The notes under the pieces are model-generated. The model made no database searches. It was not told the DNA's origin and saw nothing but the letters and a program-made list of their open reading frames with translations. The position numbers were made by a program, and so were the translations under genes. This document shows positions 1 to 6,094 of a stretch of DNA of 6,148 nt, one piece after another (within the stretch, counting starts at the first letter, position 1; every line of letters starts with the position of its first letter). This stretch comes from an uncultured Clostridia bacterium (GTDB lineage: Bacteria > Bacillota > Clostridia > Christensenellales > UBA1242). The stretch spans positions 1-6,148 of the forward strand of contig USJH01000057.1 in assembly GCA_900554955.1 (NCBI GenBank), in the 5' to 3' direction.

Positions 1-57
1 AAAACTGAAAAAAGAGAAAAACAAAAAGTAGAAATTAACAGTAAATTTTCTAAATAA
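1..57 (+). CDS. Possible C-terminal tail of an upstream gene (partial)
   Basis: Frame 1 is open from the window edge to a TAA at 55-57 and reads KTEKREKQKVEINSKFSK, a lysine- and glutamate-rich tail typical of the end of a cytosolic protein. Only 18 codons are visible, so no family can be named. In this AT-rich DNA an 18-codon open stretch can occur by chance. An imperfect hairpin (arms near 44-53 and 62-70) follows but lacks a T-run, so it is not a convincing terminator. The call rests on frame openness and composition alone. Confidence 0.25.
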   Translation, partial: KTEKREKQKVEINSKFSK

Positions 58-73
58 AAAATTAGAAATTCAT

Positions 74-103
74 GCATAAAACAACTTAAACCAACTCATA
101 ATA
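74..103 (+). promoter_or_regulatory. Sigma-G-like (forespore) promoter
   Basis: GCATA at 74-78 and CATAATA at 97-103 are separated by 18 bases. This fits the Bacillus sigma-G consensus (GHATR, 17-18 bases, CATNHTA) at every constrained position. The predicted start near 110 would leave a leader of about 20 bases that contains the RBS of the small gene at 131. Both element and spacing are seen directly; use by sigma-G is inference. The strongly AT-rich background makes chance matches possible. Confidence 0.45.
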
Positions 104-117
104 AAAATAGAAATTAT

Positions 118-124
118 AAAGGAG
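118..124 (+). promoter_or_regulatory. Ribosome binding site of the small gene at 131
   Basis: AAAGGAG lies 6 bases before the ATG at 131. It is as strong as the sites of uppP and ychF in this window, and is the main reason to regard the short ORF as a real gene. Confidence 0.6.
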
Positions 125-130
125 AACGCA

Positions 131-316
131 ATGAAAAATAAAGACACAAAAAAGAAAAAGTCTAACACAAAAAATTGTTCTAGAAATTACTCAAATTCTG
201 AAACAAAAGATTGTGGCGGGGGGGTTCAAAACGTTAAGACATTAATTTCTAAAAAAAGAGATGTGAATCACATCTCTTTTTTTTATTTAAAACCAACCAA
301 AAACAAACTGGTTTAA
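131..316 (+). CDS. Small basic Lys/Asn/Cys protein, reading frame probably disturbed
   Basis: This is an unrecognised very small hydrophilic protein. Its first 28 residues are rich in Lys, Asn, Ser and Thr, with Cys16 and Cys28, followed by a Gly run; there is no membrane segment or signal peptide. A strong RBS and a sigma-G-like promoter support it and hint at a small forespore-made protein, but I recognise no SASP motif. As given, the frame runs 61 codons, straight through the hairpin at 251-284 and into the 3' end of uppP, which is unlikely. The cause is a run of seven G at 218-224. With six G the protein would end after 37 residues (TAA 243-245). With eight it would end after 35 (TAA 235-237). 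Both stops fall just before the terminator, so the true product is probably about 35-37 residues. Confidence is moderate that a gene is present and low for its 3' end. Confidence 0.45.
   Translation: MKNKDTKKKKSNTKNCSRNYSNSETKDCGGGVQNVKTLISKKRDVNHISFFYLKPTKNKLV
251..284. terminator. Bidirectional rho-independent terminator
   Basis: A perfect inverted repeat (arms 251-265 and 269-283, loop AAT) has GAGATGTG/CACATCTC as its GC-containing core, flanked by A and T runs. Read on the plus strand it ends in T8 and closes the small gene. Read on the minus strand it also ends in a T-run and begins 3 bases after the uppP stop. It therefore serves both convergent genes. Confidence 0.85.
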
Positions 317-1069
317 AAGCACAAAAACTGAAAGCATAAACAAATATGCAGAAAAGCCCCACCAGTTGCCTTTTTTCACAATTTTCATCATAAATTTGAT
401 TGCAAAAAGTGCAACAATAAAAGCAGAAATAAAACCTAAAATGCATGGCAGAGCCTGAATGTTTCCAAATCCATGTTTAATTCCTTTAGCAAGTTCAAAA
501 CACATTCCACCAAGAATCACCGGAATGCTGATTAAAAAGCTGAATGTTGCACTTTCTTCTCTTTCAACCTTTTGCACAAGTCCTGCGCAAATTGTGCTTC
601 CACTTCTTGAAATTCCCGGAAAAACTGCAAGCCCTTGAACAACACCAATAATGAATGCCTTTTTGTTGTCCATTTCAAGTGCTATAACATTTTTCTTCTT
701 TTGAAGAATTGATGTTACAGCAATTACAATTGCAGAAATCAAAAATCCAAAACCAACAAACGTTTTAAGCATAAAATCATCACAAAAATGATTTACAACA
801 AGAGCAATAATAACTGTTGGAATTGTAGCAAGAATAATAAAACGCATTTCTTTTCCAAGCGGATTTTTTAAAATTCTTATAACGTCTTTCCAAAAAACAA
901 TAACAACCGCCAGAAGCGATGCAACATGCAAAAGAACATTATAAAACATTCCCCCACCAGAGAAATTAAGCAAACTTTCAACAATCATCAAATGCCCCGA
1001 AGAAGAAATCGGAAGAAATTCTGTAAGCCCCTGAACAATGCCAAGAATAATTGCTTTTAAAACGTTCAT
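287..1069 (-). CDS. uppP: Undecaprenyl-diphosphate phosphatase (UppP/BacA)
   Basis: This integral membrane enzyme removes a phosphate from undecaprenyl diphosphate, regenerating the lipid carrier for peptidoglycan and other wall polymers. Overproduction of the family gives bacitracin resistance. The protein has 260 residues, slightly shorter than E. coli BacA, and is hydrophobic throughout with several membrane spans. Both family signatures are present. The first is QGLTE (13-17) with LPISSSGH (19-26), corresponding to the (E/Q)xxxE motif and catalytic His. The second is PGISRSG (151-157) with its essential Arg155. The conserved SFLISIPVILGG stretch follows at 177-188. The ATG at 1069 is preceded by TAAAGGAG, so I prefer it to the TTG six codons upstream, which lies inside that RBS. 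The gene is monocistronic, divergent from ychF, and ends at the bidirectional terminator. Confidence 0.95.
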   Translation of the reverse strand: MNVLKAIILGIVQGLTEFLPISSSGHLMIVESLLNFSGGGMFYNVLLHVASLLAVVIVFWKDVIRILKNPLGKEMRFIILATIPTVIIALVVNHFCDDFMLKTFVGFGFLISAIVIAVTSILQKKKNVIALEMDNKKAFIIGVVQGLAVFPGISRSGSTICAGLVQKVEREESATFSFLISIPVILGGMCFELAKGIKHGFGNIQALPCILGFISAFIVALFAIKFMMKIVKKGNWWGFSAYLFMLSVFVLLNQFVFGWF

Positions 1070-1075
1070 ATTTAA

Positions 1076-1083
1076 CTCCTTTA
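1076..1083 (-). promoter_or_regulatory. RBS that decides the uppP start
   Basis: TAAAGGAG on the minus strand, 6 bases before the ATG at 1067-1069, fixes translation there. The longer frame opening at a TTG (1085-1087) would begin upstream of this site and has no RBS of its own. Confidence 0.75.
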
Positions 1084-1088
1084 ACAAT

Positions 1089-1118
1089 TTTATGCAACTT
1101 GGGCAATTTTAATATCAA
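1089..1118 (-). promoter_or_regulatory. Candidate uppP promoter
   Basis: TTGATA (minus strand, 1113-1118) and CATAAA (1089-1094) are spaced 18 bases apart, giving five and four matches to the sigma-A hexamers. The short leader would contain the RBS. The support is weak because the region is AT-rich. Confidence 0.3.
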
Positions 1119-1148
1119 AATACACTTTATTTTTTTTAAAAAGTCGAG

Positions 1149-1154
1149 TATAAT
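1149..1154 (+). promoter_or_regulatory. Candidate ychF promoter, -10 element
   Basis: A perfect TATAAT lies about 54 bases before the ychF ATG. The region 17 bases upstream is a T-rich stretch (TTTATT near 1126-1131) that resembles TTGACA only poorly. The -10 is convincing and the -35 is not. It would transcribe away from the divergent uppP promoter. Confidence 0.4.
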
Positions 1155-1207
1155 TTAAAAGCAAACACAAAAATATATGCTAAAACAATTTAAGGAGAAA
1201 AATTTAT

Positions 1208-2305
1208 ATGGAACTTGGAGTTGTAGGACTTCCTAATGTTGGAAAAAGCACACTTTTTAATGCCATCACAAAAGCGGGTGCAGAAAGCGCAAACTATCCA
1301 TTTTGTACAATCGAGCCAAATGTTGGAGTTGTTGCCGTTCCTGATCACCGTCTTGATGTTCTTGGCGAACTTTATCACACTCAAAAAATCACACATGCAA
1401 GTTTAAAATTTGTTGACATTGCAGGTCTTGTTAAAGGGGCTTCACGTGGTGAAGGTCTTGGAAACAGATTTTTGGCATCAATTCGTGAATGCGAAGCAAT
1501 TGTTCATGTTGTCCGTTGTTTTGAAGACTCTAACATTACCCACGTTGAAGGTTCAATCAACCCAATTCGCGACATTGAAACAATCAATATTGAACTTTCT
1601 CTTGCCGACCTTGAGAGTGTTTCTTCAAGAATGGAAAAAACTGAAAAGAAAGCAAAACAAGGTGACAAAGAATCAAAGGCAGAACTTGAAGTATTAGTCA
1701 AAATCAAAGCAAAACTTGAGAATGGCGAGCCTGCAAGAAGCGCTGATTTAACCGATGATGAAAAGAAAATTGCTTCTTCTCTTTTTCTTATCACAACAAA
1801 ACCAGTGATTTATGCTTGCAACATTTCAGAATCGGATCTTGGAAAAAATGAAGACGACATTAAGTTTGTTAAAGATGTTAAAGAATTTGCAAAAAAAGAA
1901 GGTTCTGAAGTTCTTGTAATATCAGCAAAAGTGGAACAAGAACTCACAGAACTTGACGATGACGAAAAGCAAATGTTTCTTGAAGACCTTGGTCTTAAAG
2001 AAAGCGGACTTGACCGTATTATTCAAATTGGATATCGACTTCTTGGTCAAATCAGCTTTTTGACAGCAGGTGAAAAAGAAGTTCGAGCTTGGACAATTTT
2101 AAAAGGTTCAAAAGCTCCACAAGCTGCTGGAAAAATTCACACTGACTTTGAAAAGGGATTCATTAAAGCAGAAGTTGTTCCATATGAAACTCTTGTTGAA
2201 TATGGGAACTATCAAGCCGCAAAAGAAGCCGGAAAAGTCAGAATTGAAGGCAAAGATTATGTGGTGCAAGATGGCGACGTAATGCTTTTCCGCTTTAACG
2301 TTTAA
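1208..2305 (+). CDS. ychF: Redox-regulated ATPase / Obg-family P-loop NTPase YchF (OLA1 family)
   Basis: YchF is a universally conserved cytosolic P-loop NTPase of the Obg/TRAFAC group; studied members prefer ATP to GTP, associate with ribosomes and influence translation and stress responses. At 365 residues the protein has the family's usual length. Visible parts are the P-loop GLPNVGKST (7-15), the switch II motif DIAGLV (70-75) followed by [14 protein letters not shown], and the nonstandard specificity motif NISE (205-208). A charged, probably coiled-coil helical region spans about 130-175. The C-terminal TGS-type domain (about 280-364) has the typical [24 protein letters not shown] and [11 protein letters not shown] stretches. 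AAGGAG ends 10 bases before the ATG. It diverges from uppP and ends 1 base before a parS-like site. Its B. subtilis counterpart yyaF sits near oriC. Confidence 0.97.
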   Translation: MELGVVGLPNVGKSTLFNAITKAGAESANYPFCTIEPNVGVVAVPDHRLDVLGELYHTQKITHASLKFVDIAGLVKGASRGEGLGNRFLASIRECEAIVHVVRCFEDSNITHVEGSINPIRDIETINIELSLADLESVSSRMEKTEKKAKQGDKESKAELEVLVKIKAKLENGEPARSADLTDDEKKIASSLFLITTKPVIYACNISESDLGKNEDDIKFVKDVKEFAKKEGSEVLVISAKVEQELTELDDDEKQMFLEDLGLKESGLDRIIQIGYRLLGQISFLTAGEKEVRAWTILKGSKAPQAAGKIHTDFEKGFIKAEVVPYETLVEYGNYQAAKEAGKVRIEGKDYVVQDGDVMLFRFNV

Positions 2306-2306
2306 T

Positions 2307-2322
2307 TGTTTCACATGAAACA
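2307..2322. promoter_or_regulatory. parS: parS-like ParB/Spo0J binding site (one mismatch)
   Basis: TGTTTCACATGAAACA matches the Bacillus-type parS consensus TGTTNCACGTGAAACA at all constrained positions except one, where the central CG reads CA. The left half-site is perfect; the right half-site differs only at its innermost base. It lies between the ychF stop and the terminator, outside any coding sequence. In Firmicutes ParB loads at such sites near oriC to organise and segregate the origin and recruit SMC. The resemblance is seen directly; binding is inferred from the consensus and from the origin-type neighbours ychF and yyaC. Confidence 0.6.
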
Positions 2323-2344
2323 CAAATCAAAAAAACAATAAAAT

Positions 2345-2378
2345 AAAGCACTCAAAATATCGAGTGCTTTTATTTTTT
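2345..2378 (+). terminator. Terminator of ychF
   Basis: AAAGCACTC (2345-2353) pairs with GAGTGCTTT (2362-2370) around an 8-base loop, followed by TATTTTTT. It is placed 40 bases after the ychF stop. The reverse complement also carries a T-rich tail, so it may back up termination from the other side. Confidence 0.8.
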
Positions 2379-2421
2379 ATCGTTCTAAATAGTCTTTTAT
2401 TTCAATAAATGAAACAATAAA

Positions 2422-2445
2422 AAACCACTTCGTTTGAAGTGGTTT
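2422..2445 (-). terminator. Terminator of the ftsH-lipoprotein unit
   Basis: A perfect 10-base stem (2422-2431 with 2436-2445, core CCACTTC/GAAGTGG) has a 4-base loop. On the minus strand the right arm runs into TTTTTTATT. It lies 6 bases after the stop of the minus-strand gene at 2451. Confidence 0.8.
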
Positions 2446-2450
2446 AATTT

Positions 2451-3029
2451 TTATTTATCATCTGATGAAACAAGTGAAGAAATATAATCATAAAGTTTGT
2501 TTTGTTTTGCAACGATCAAAATTGGATTATCTTCTTTATAGGTTTTACTCTCTCCTGTTGATGTTGAAAAGAACAATGCAACTTCTTGTGCTTTTGAAGA
2601 ATCTTTAACTTGCATTATAAGTCCAGTAAATTCGATAACTTTTGTGTTCCCGTCAATTTCAACAACAATGCTTTGAGTTTTATCAAATTGCATTTCAAGG
2701 CAAATGCCTTTTTCTTTCATGTCATAACTATATTTATATTTATTGTCATAATCTTGACCAGATTTTGCTTTCAAACTTATGCCTTTTACCATATAGTCAA
2801 AAATGCTTAAATCTGTCATTTCATTAACATATTTTTTAAGATTGTTATAAATCTTTGGTTCATCACTTGATTTTTTAACACCAACAGAAGATTTAACATA
2901 ATAAACAAATGTTGTTGGTTCGTCAATATCAAGTTTAGAGTTAACTTTAACACAACCAAGAGTGATGATTGTTGCAAGAATAAGTAAAACAAAACAGCAA
3001 GAAACAATAGCGAATTTTTTAATGTTCAT
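2451..3029 (-). CDS. Hypothetical membrane-anchored exported protein, coupled to ftsH
   Basis: I do not recognise the family. The 192-residue product begins MNIKK, then one hydrophobic segment at about 6-25 that ends at Cys26 (ITLGC). This could be an uncleaved anchor or a weak lipoprotein signal; the lipobox is poor because position -3 is Thr instead of Leu. The remaining 165 residues are soluble, charged and apparently outside the membrane. They contain alternating hydrophobic stretches such as IVVEIDGNTKVIEFTGLIMQ (121-140) that suggest beta strands, and end in SSLVSSDDK. The ATG lies 2 bases after the ftsH TAG, and its RBS (AAGGAAA) is inside the last ftsH codons, so translation is probably coupled. 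It may be a substrate, partner or simply a passenger of FtsH; the position alone cannot tell. Confidence 0.8.
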   Translation of the reverse strand: MNIKKFAIVSCCFVLLILATIITLGCVKVNSKLDIDEPTTFVYYVKSSVGVKKSSDEPKIYNNLKKYVNEMTDLSIFDYMVKGISLKAKSGQDYDNKYKYSYDMKEKGICLEMQFDKTQSIVVEIDGNTKVIEFTGLIMQVKDSSKAQEVALFFSTSTGESKTYKEDNPILIVAKQNKLYDYISSLVSSDDK

Positions 3030-3031
3030 TT

Positions 3032-5291
3032 CTATTTTCCTTCATCTGTATTGTTTTTATTTTTTGAAGTTGTTTTACGTGTCTTTTTAACAGTTTCTGT
3101 TTTGTTTTCAACTTCTTGTTTTTTGTCTTCTTTTTCAGAAGTTTTGTTTGTTTCTTCTTTTGTTTCTTTTTCTTCAGATTTCTTTTCTGTTTTGTTTTCT
3201 TCTTTTTTTGAAGTTTCTTCAACTTTTTGTTTTGCTCTTTCTTCAGCCCTTTTCAAAAGTTCATCAATATAATTATCATCTGGAACAGAAGCCTGTTTTT
3301 TCTTTTCTTCTTCTTCCAAACGTTTTTTATTTTCTTCTTCACGAGCCTTTGCTCTTTCTTGCATTGCATCTTCAACTTCTTGTTTTGATGCGCCCTTCAT
3401 GATAAGTTCAACATCATCTTTATAAATGGTTTCTTTTTCAAGAAGAACATCAACCATTGTGTCAACTTTATCTTTATTCTTTTCAAGAATTTCACACGCT
3501 TCTGCAAAACATTTATCAATAATCTTTTTAATTTCACCGTCAATCACACCAGCTTCTTTTTCAGAATATGAAACACGATCTTGATAATCTCTTCCAATAA
3601 ACACTTGGCTTCCTTCTCCACCAAAGTGAATTGTTCCAATTGTATCACTCATTCCATATTCAGTAACCATTGCACGGGCAAGGTCAGTTGCTCTTTTAAT
3701 GTCGCTTGAAGCACCAGCAGTGATGTCATCAAGGAACAATTTTTCAGAAGCACGTCCACCGAGAAGCATTGTAATTTCGTCAAGCATTTTTCCACGAGTC
3801 ATATGTGCATGATCATTTTCTGGTTGACTCATTGTATAACCAGCAGCTCCACCACGTTGAATGATTGAAACTTCGTGAACAGGTTGATTGTTTTTAACAC
3901 ATCTTCCAATAACAGCATGTCCAGATTCGTGATAAGCAGTAATTTTCTTGTCTTCATCTGAAATGATAAATGAATGTTTAGCTTCACCCATTTCAACTTT
4001 AACAAGAGATTTATTAATGTCTTCCATTATAATTTGTGTGCGATTGAATTTTGCAGCACGAAGAGCTGCTTCGTTCATAAGGTTTTCAAGGTCGGCACCA
4101 GTAAAACCAATTGTAACTTTTGCAATGTCTGCAAGGTTAACATCACTCGCAAGTGGTTTATTTTCGCTGTGCACCCTCAAAATTTCCTCACGACCTTTAA
4201 CGTCTGGACGACCGATATAAATTTGGCGGTCAAATCTTCCAGGTCTTGTTAATGCTGGGTCAAGAATGTCTGCACGGTTTGTTGCTGCCATAACAATGAT
4301 GCCTTCATTTTGTTCAAAACCGTCCATTTGAACAAGAAGTTGGTTAAGGGTTTGTTCTCTTTCATCATTTCCCCCACCAAGGCCTGTTCCACGTTGACGA
4401 CCAACAGCATCAATTTCATCAATAAACACAATGCATGGTTTTGCTTTTTTAGCATTTTCAAATAAATCTCTAACACGTGAAGCACCAACACCAACATAAA
4501 GTTCCATAAAGTCAGAACCAGAAATTGTAAAGAATGGAACATTTGCTTCACCAGCAACAGCTTTTGCAAGCAATGTTTTTCCTGTTCCTGGTGGGCCAAC
4601 TAACAAAACACCTTTTGGAATTCTTGCCCCAACTCTTGTAAATTTATCTGGATTTTTCAAAAACTCAATGATTTCTTCAAGTTGTGCTTTTTCTTCGTCT
4701 GCACCTGCAACTTTGTCAAACTTAACCTTGCTTGGAATAATTCTTGCACGGTTTTTAACAAAGTCCATATTGTTTCGGTTGATTCCTTTAAATTGTCTAA
4801 CGAGATATGAAATCATCATAATGCCAACAACTAAAAGTAAAACCGGATAAATAATGTTTAAAATATTAAATGTTGTGGTTGTTCCCGGAACAATCTTAAT
4901 TTTTGTAAGTTGAAGTGATGGGTCTGCTTCCTTTCGTGTGTCAACTGTTTCGTTATATTCGTTTGCAATGTTTAAAGTGTCTTTTTCAATGCTATCACGA
5001 TTATAGAACCATTGCCACTTCCCATCTTTTGTCAAAACATTAATTTGTTTTGAATTCAGCTCAACTCTCTCAATTTTTCCTTGGTTTACATATGAAACAT
5101 AAGTATCATAACTAATTTGTTCCCCTTTAGAAGAAATTGAAACAACCCAAAAAAGTAAACAAATCAAAACAACCGCCATACAAAACAAAAAAAACAAACA
5201 CCACCGCCGCCATAAGAAAAACAATAAATTTGCTTAAAAGGCTAGATTTCTGACTGCTTGCTTGATTTTCTTTGTTTTCTTGTTCGTTCAT
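3032..5291 (-). CDS. ftsH: ATP-dependent zinc metalloprotease FtsH, with an apparent frame break near the N-terminus
   Basis: FtsH is a membrane-anchored hexameric AAA+ protease that extracts and degrades damaged membrane proteins and short-lived cytosolic regulators. The conserved frame covers 3032-5224 (730 codons; numbering below from 5224). It shows membrane segment 1 (about 11-30), an outer domain (31-118), segment 2 (about 119-142), Walker A GPPGTGKT (210-217), pore loop YVGVGA (243-248, Tyr where most bacteria have Phe), Walker B IVFIDE (265-270), and the arginine-finger region TRPGRFDR (326-333). The zinc site HESGH (432-436) and the third ligand Asp508 are intact. A Lys/Glu-rich tail of about 115 residues (614-730) exceeds the usual 640-residue family length. 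That frame opens only at a TTG without RBS. A good start, GGAGG before the ATG at 5289-5291, lies in another frame encoding [10 protein letters not shown] followed by a hydrophobic stretch. Removing one base in the A8 run at 5187-5194 joins the two into a normal 752-residue FtsH. Confidence 0.93.
5187..5194. other. A8/T8 homopolymer at the ftsH frame junction
   Basis: Eight A on the plus strand (eight T in the ftsH message sense) sit in the overlap between the two halves of ftsH. Deleting one base continues the upstream frame ...MAAVVFVF into ...[14 protein letters not shown], giving one uninterrupted first membrane segment. It is the most likely place for the indel or for polymerase slippage, though other nearby positions in the overlap are not excluded. 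Confidence 0.6.
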
Positions 5292-5295
5292 ATTG

Positions 5296-5300
5296 CCTCC
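5296..5300 (-). promoter_or_regulatory. RBS that decides the ftsH start
   Basis: GGAGG on the minus strand lies 4 bases before the ATG at 5289-5291. Spacing is slightly short, but nothing comparable precedes the TTG at 5224 or the first ATG in the conserved frame. This is the main evidence that ftsH starts upstream of its intact frame. Confidence 0.65.
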
Positions 5301-5350
5301 ATATTTAATCACACAATGCACAAATTCATATTGCATATCATGTGATATAT

Positions 5351-5379
5351 ATATTAACATAAAATAATAAATATATCAA
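5351..5379 (-). promoter_or_regulatory. Candidate sigma-A promoter of ftsH
   Basis: TTGATA (minus strand, 5374-5379) and TAATAT (5351-5356) are spaced 17 bases apart, with five and four consensus matches. Transcription would start near 5344, leaving a leader of about 53 bases that includes the RBS. An inverted repeat ATATCA-TG-TGATAT (5335-5348) overlaps the predicted start. I see no CtsR or CIRCE operator. AT-richness lowers confidence. Confidence 0.4.
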
Positions 5380-5431
5380 ATATTTTAGCAAAAAGGTCAC
5401 GCAAAAAATTGCATATTTTCTTCTAAACTTG

Positions 5432-5457
5432 TGCAAAAACTGCAAAATTGCAAAAAA
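5432..5457 (+). repeat. Three short direct repeats of TGCAAAA
   Basis: TGCAAAA occurs at 5432, 5441 and 5449, with periods of 9 and 8 bases. The middle copy forms a small inverted repeat, TGCAA-AA-TTGCA (5441-5452), and a related GCAA-AAAA-TTGC lies at 5401-5412. The set lies between yyaC and the ftsH promoter. It may be a binding array or simple A-rich low complexity; I know of no regulator that matches it. Confidence 0.35.
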
Positions 5458-5497
5458 TCACATAAAAAATTATAAATTTTTACAAATTTCAGCTAAT

Positions 5498-6004
5498 TTA
5501 AGTGCCAAAAACATATTTAATAAAAAATCCAATTCTTTTAACTGCAGAAAGCATTTTAACATACCTGTCAGGACTTTTAATATCTTTTACAGGAACAAGA
5601 CAAGAAATCTTCATATCACCAACAGAAAACGGATTGTCTGAGAATGCCCCACATGTTGTCTGTCCTTCTTTAATTGAAAGTTCAAAATCTTCAACTTCGC
5701 AAATCGAACTGTCAAATACAATAATATAAGGATTCACATGAAAACGATATATCATGTTCACATATTCTTCAATGTTATTTGTTAAAATATTAGATCGAAC
5801 ATTGCCATATACATAATAATTAATCCCAAGCTTTTGTAGGAGCGATCCAACATATGGTCCAAAACAATCAAACCAAACTTTAGCGTTTCCAACACAAAGA
5901 AACACAATAGACCTTTTATCTTCGTTTTCTTTCGCTTTTTCAAGCATTGAAACAATCGAAACATTATTTAAAGCTTTAAGATATAAACCAACTTCTTTAT
6001 TCAT
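5498..6004 (-). CDS. yyaC: Diverged YyaC-like (DUF1256) sporulation protein
   Basis: YyaC proteins share a fold with the germination protease GPR and hydrogenase-maturation proteases and are made in the forespore in Bacillus; their substrate is not established. The 168-residue product keeps the family order: beta strand VFLCVG (34-39), Asp46 with GPYVG (49-53), YVYG (64-67), NPYIIVFD (91-98), Gly120, and SVGDMKISCLVPV (127-139). The usual Thr-Gly-Asp core reads WFD here, the DACLG-type strand end reads DSSIC, and the DRSTG portion is lost, so it is strongly diverged while the Asp residues remain. I chose the ATG at 6002-6004 over a TTG at 6059-6061 because a promoter candidate would place the TTG upstream of the transcript. 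Neither start has a strong RBS. It lies upstream of ftsH on the same strand but 206 bases away. The family call rests on motif recognition alone. Confidence 0.65.
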   Translation of the reverse strand: MNKEVGLYLKALNNVSIVSMLEKAKENEDKRSIVFLCVGNAKVWFDCFGPYVGSLLQKLGINYYVYGNVRSNILTNNIEEYVNMIYRFHVNPYIIVFDSSICEVEDFELSIKEGQTTCGAFSDNPFSVGDMKISCLVPVKDIKSPDRYVKMLSAVKRIGFFIKYVFGT

Positions 6005-6065
6005 AAAACAATTTTGCCCAATCAGATAGATATAAAACAATATATTTACTCGTTTTTTCAAATTT

Positions 6066-6094
6066 TTTATATATTTTAGTTATCGTTTAGCCAA
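6066..6094 (-). promoter_or_regulatory. Candidate promoter of the yyaC-like gene
   Basis: TTGGCT (minus strand, 6089-6094) and TATAAA (6066-6071) are exactly 17 bases apart, with four and five sigma-A matches. The start would be near 6058, about 54 bases before the ATG at 6004. I looked for sigma-F or sigma-G elements, as a YyaC gene might have, and found no convincing pair. The rest of the stretch to the window end is AT-rich, finishing in alternating TA. Confidence 0.3.

Noticed and set aside
44..70. Hairpin as terminator of the gene upstream of the window
   Set aside because: The stem is short, bulged and almost all A/T, and no T-run follows it.
1504..1794. Antisense open frame within ychF
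   Set aside because: It is a shadow of a conserved coding region, with no RBS or promoter.
3019..3402. Long Lys/Leu- or Phe/Ser-rich open frames over the ftsH 3' end
   Set aside because: They are other-frame and opposite-strand readings of the low-complexity GAA/AAA tail of ftsH, without RBS.
4249..4599. 116-codon open frame on the minus strand inside ftsH
   Set aside because: It overlaps the AAA domain of ftsH in another frame, where the conserved motifs explain the sequence fully.
5127..5360. Stand-alone small membrane protein overlapping the ftsH 5' end
   Set aside because: Its RBS-supported part begins at 5291 and reads as the missing N-terminus of FtsH one base out of frame; downstream of the T8 run the frame becomes meaningless.
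5389..5404. CtsR-like operator (GGTCA near 5396)
   Set aside because: Only one partial heptamer is present; the tandem GGTCAAA pair is missing.
5731..5746. Second parS-like sequence (TTCACATGAAAA core)
   Set aside because: Only 11 of 16 positions match and it lies inside the yyaC-like coding region; probably chance.
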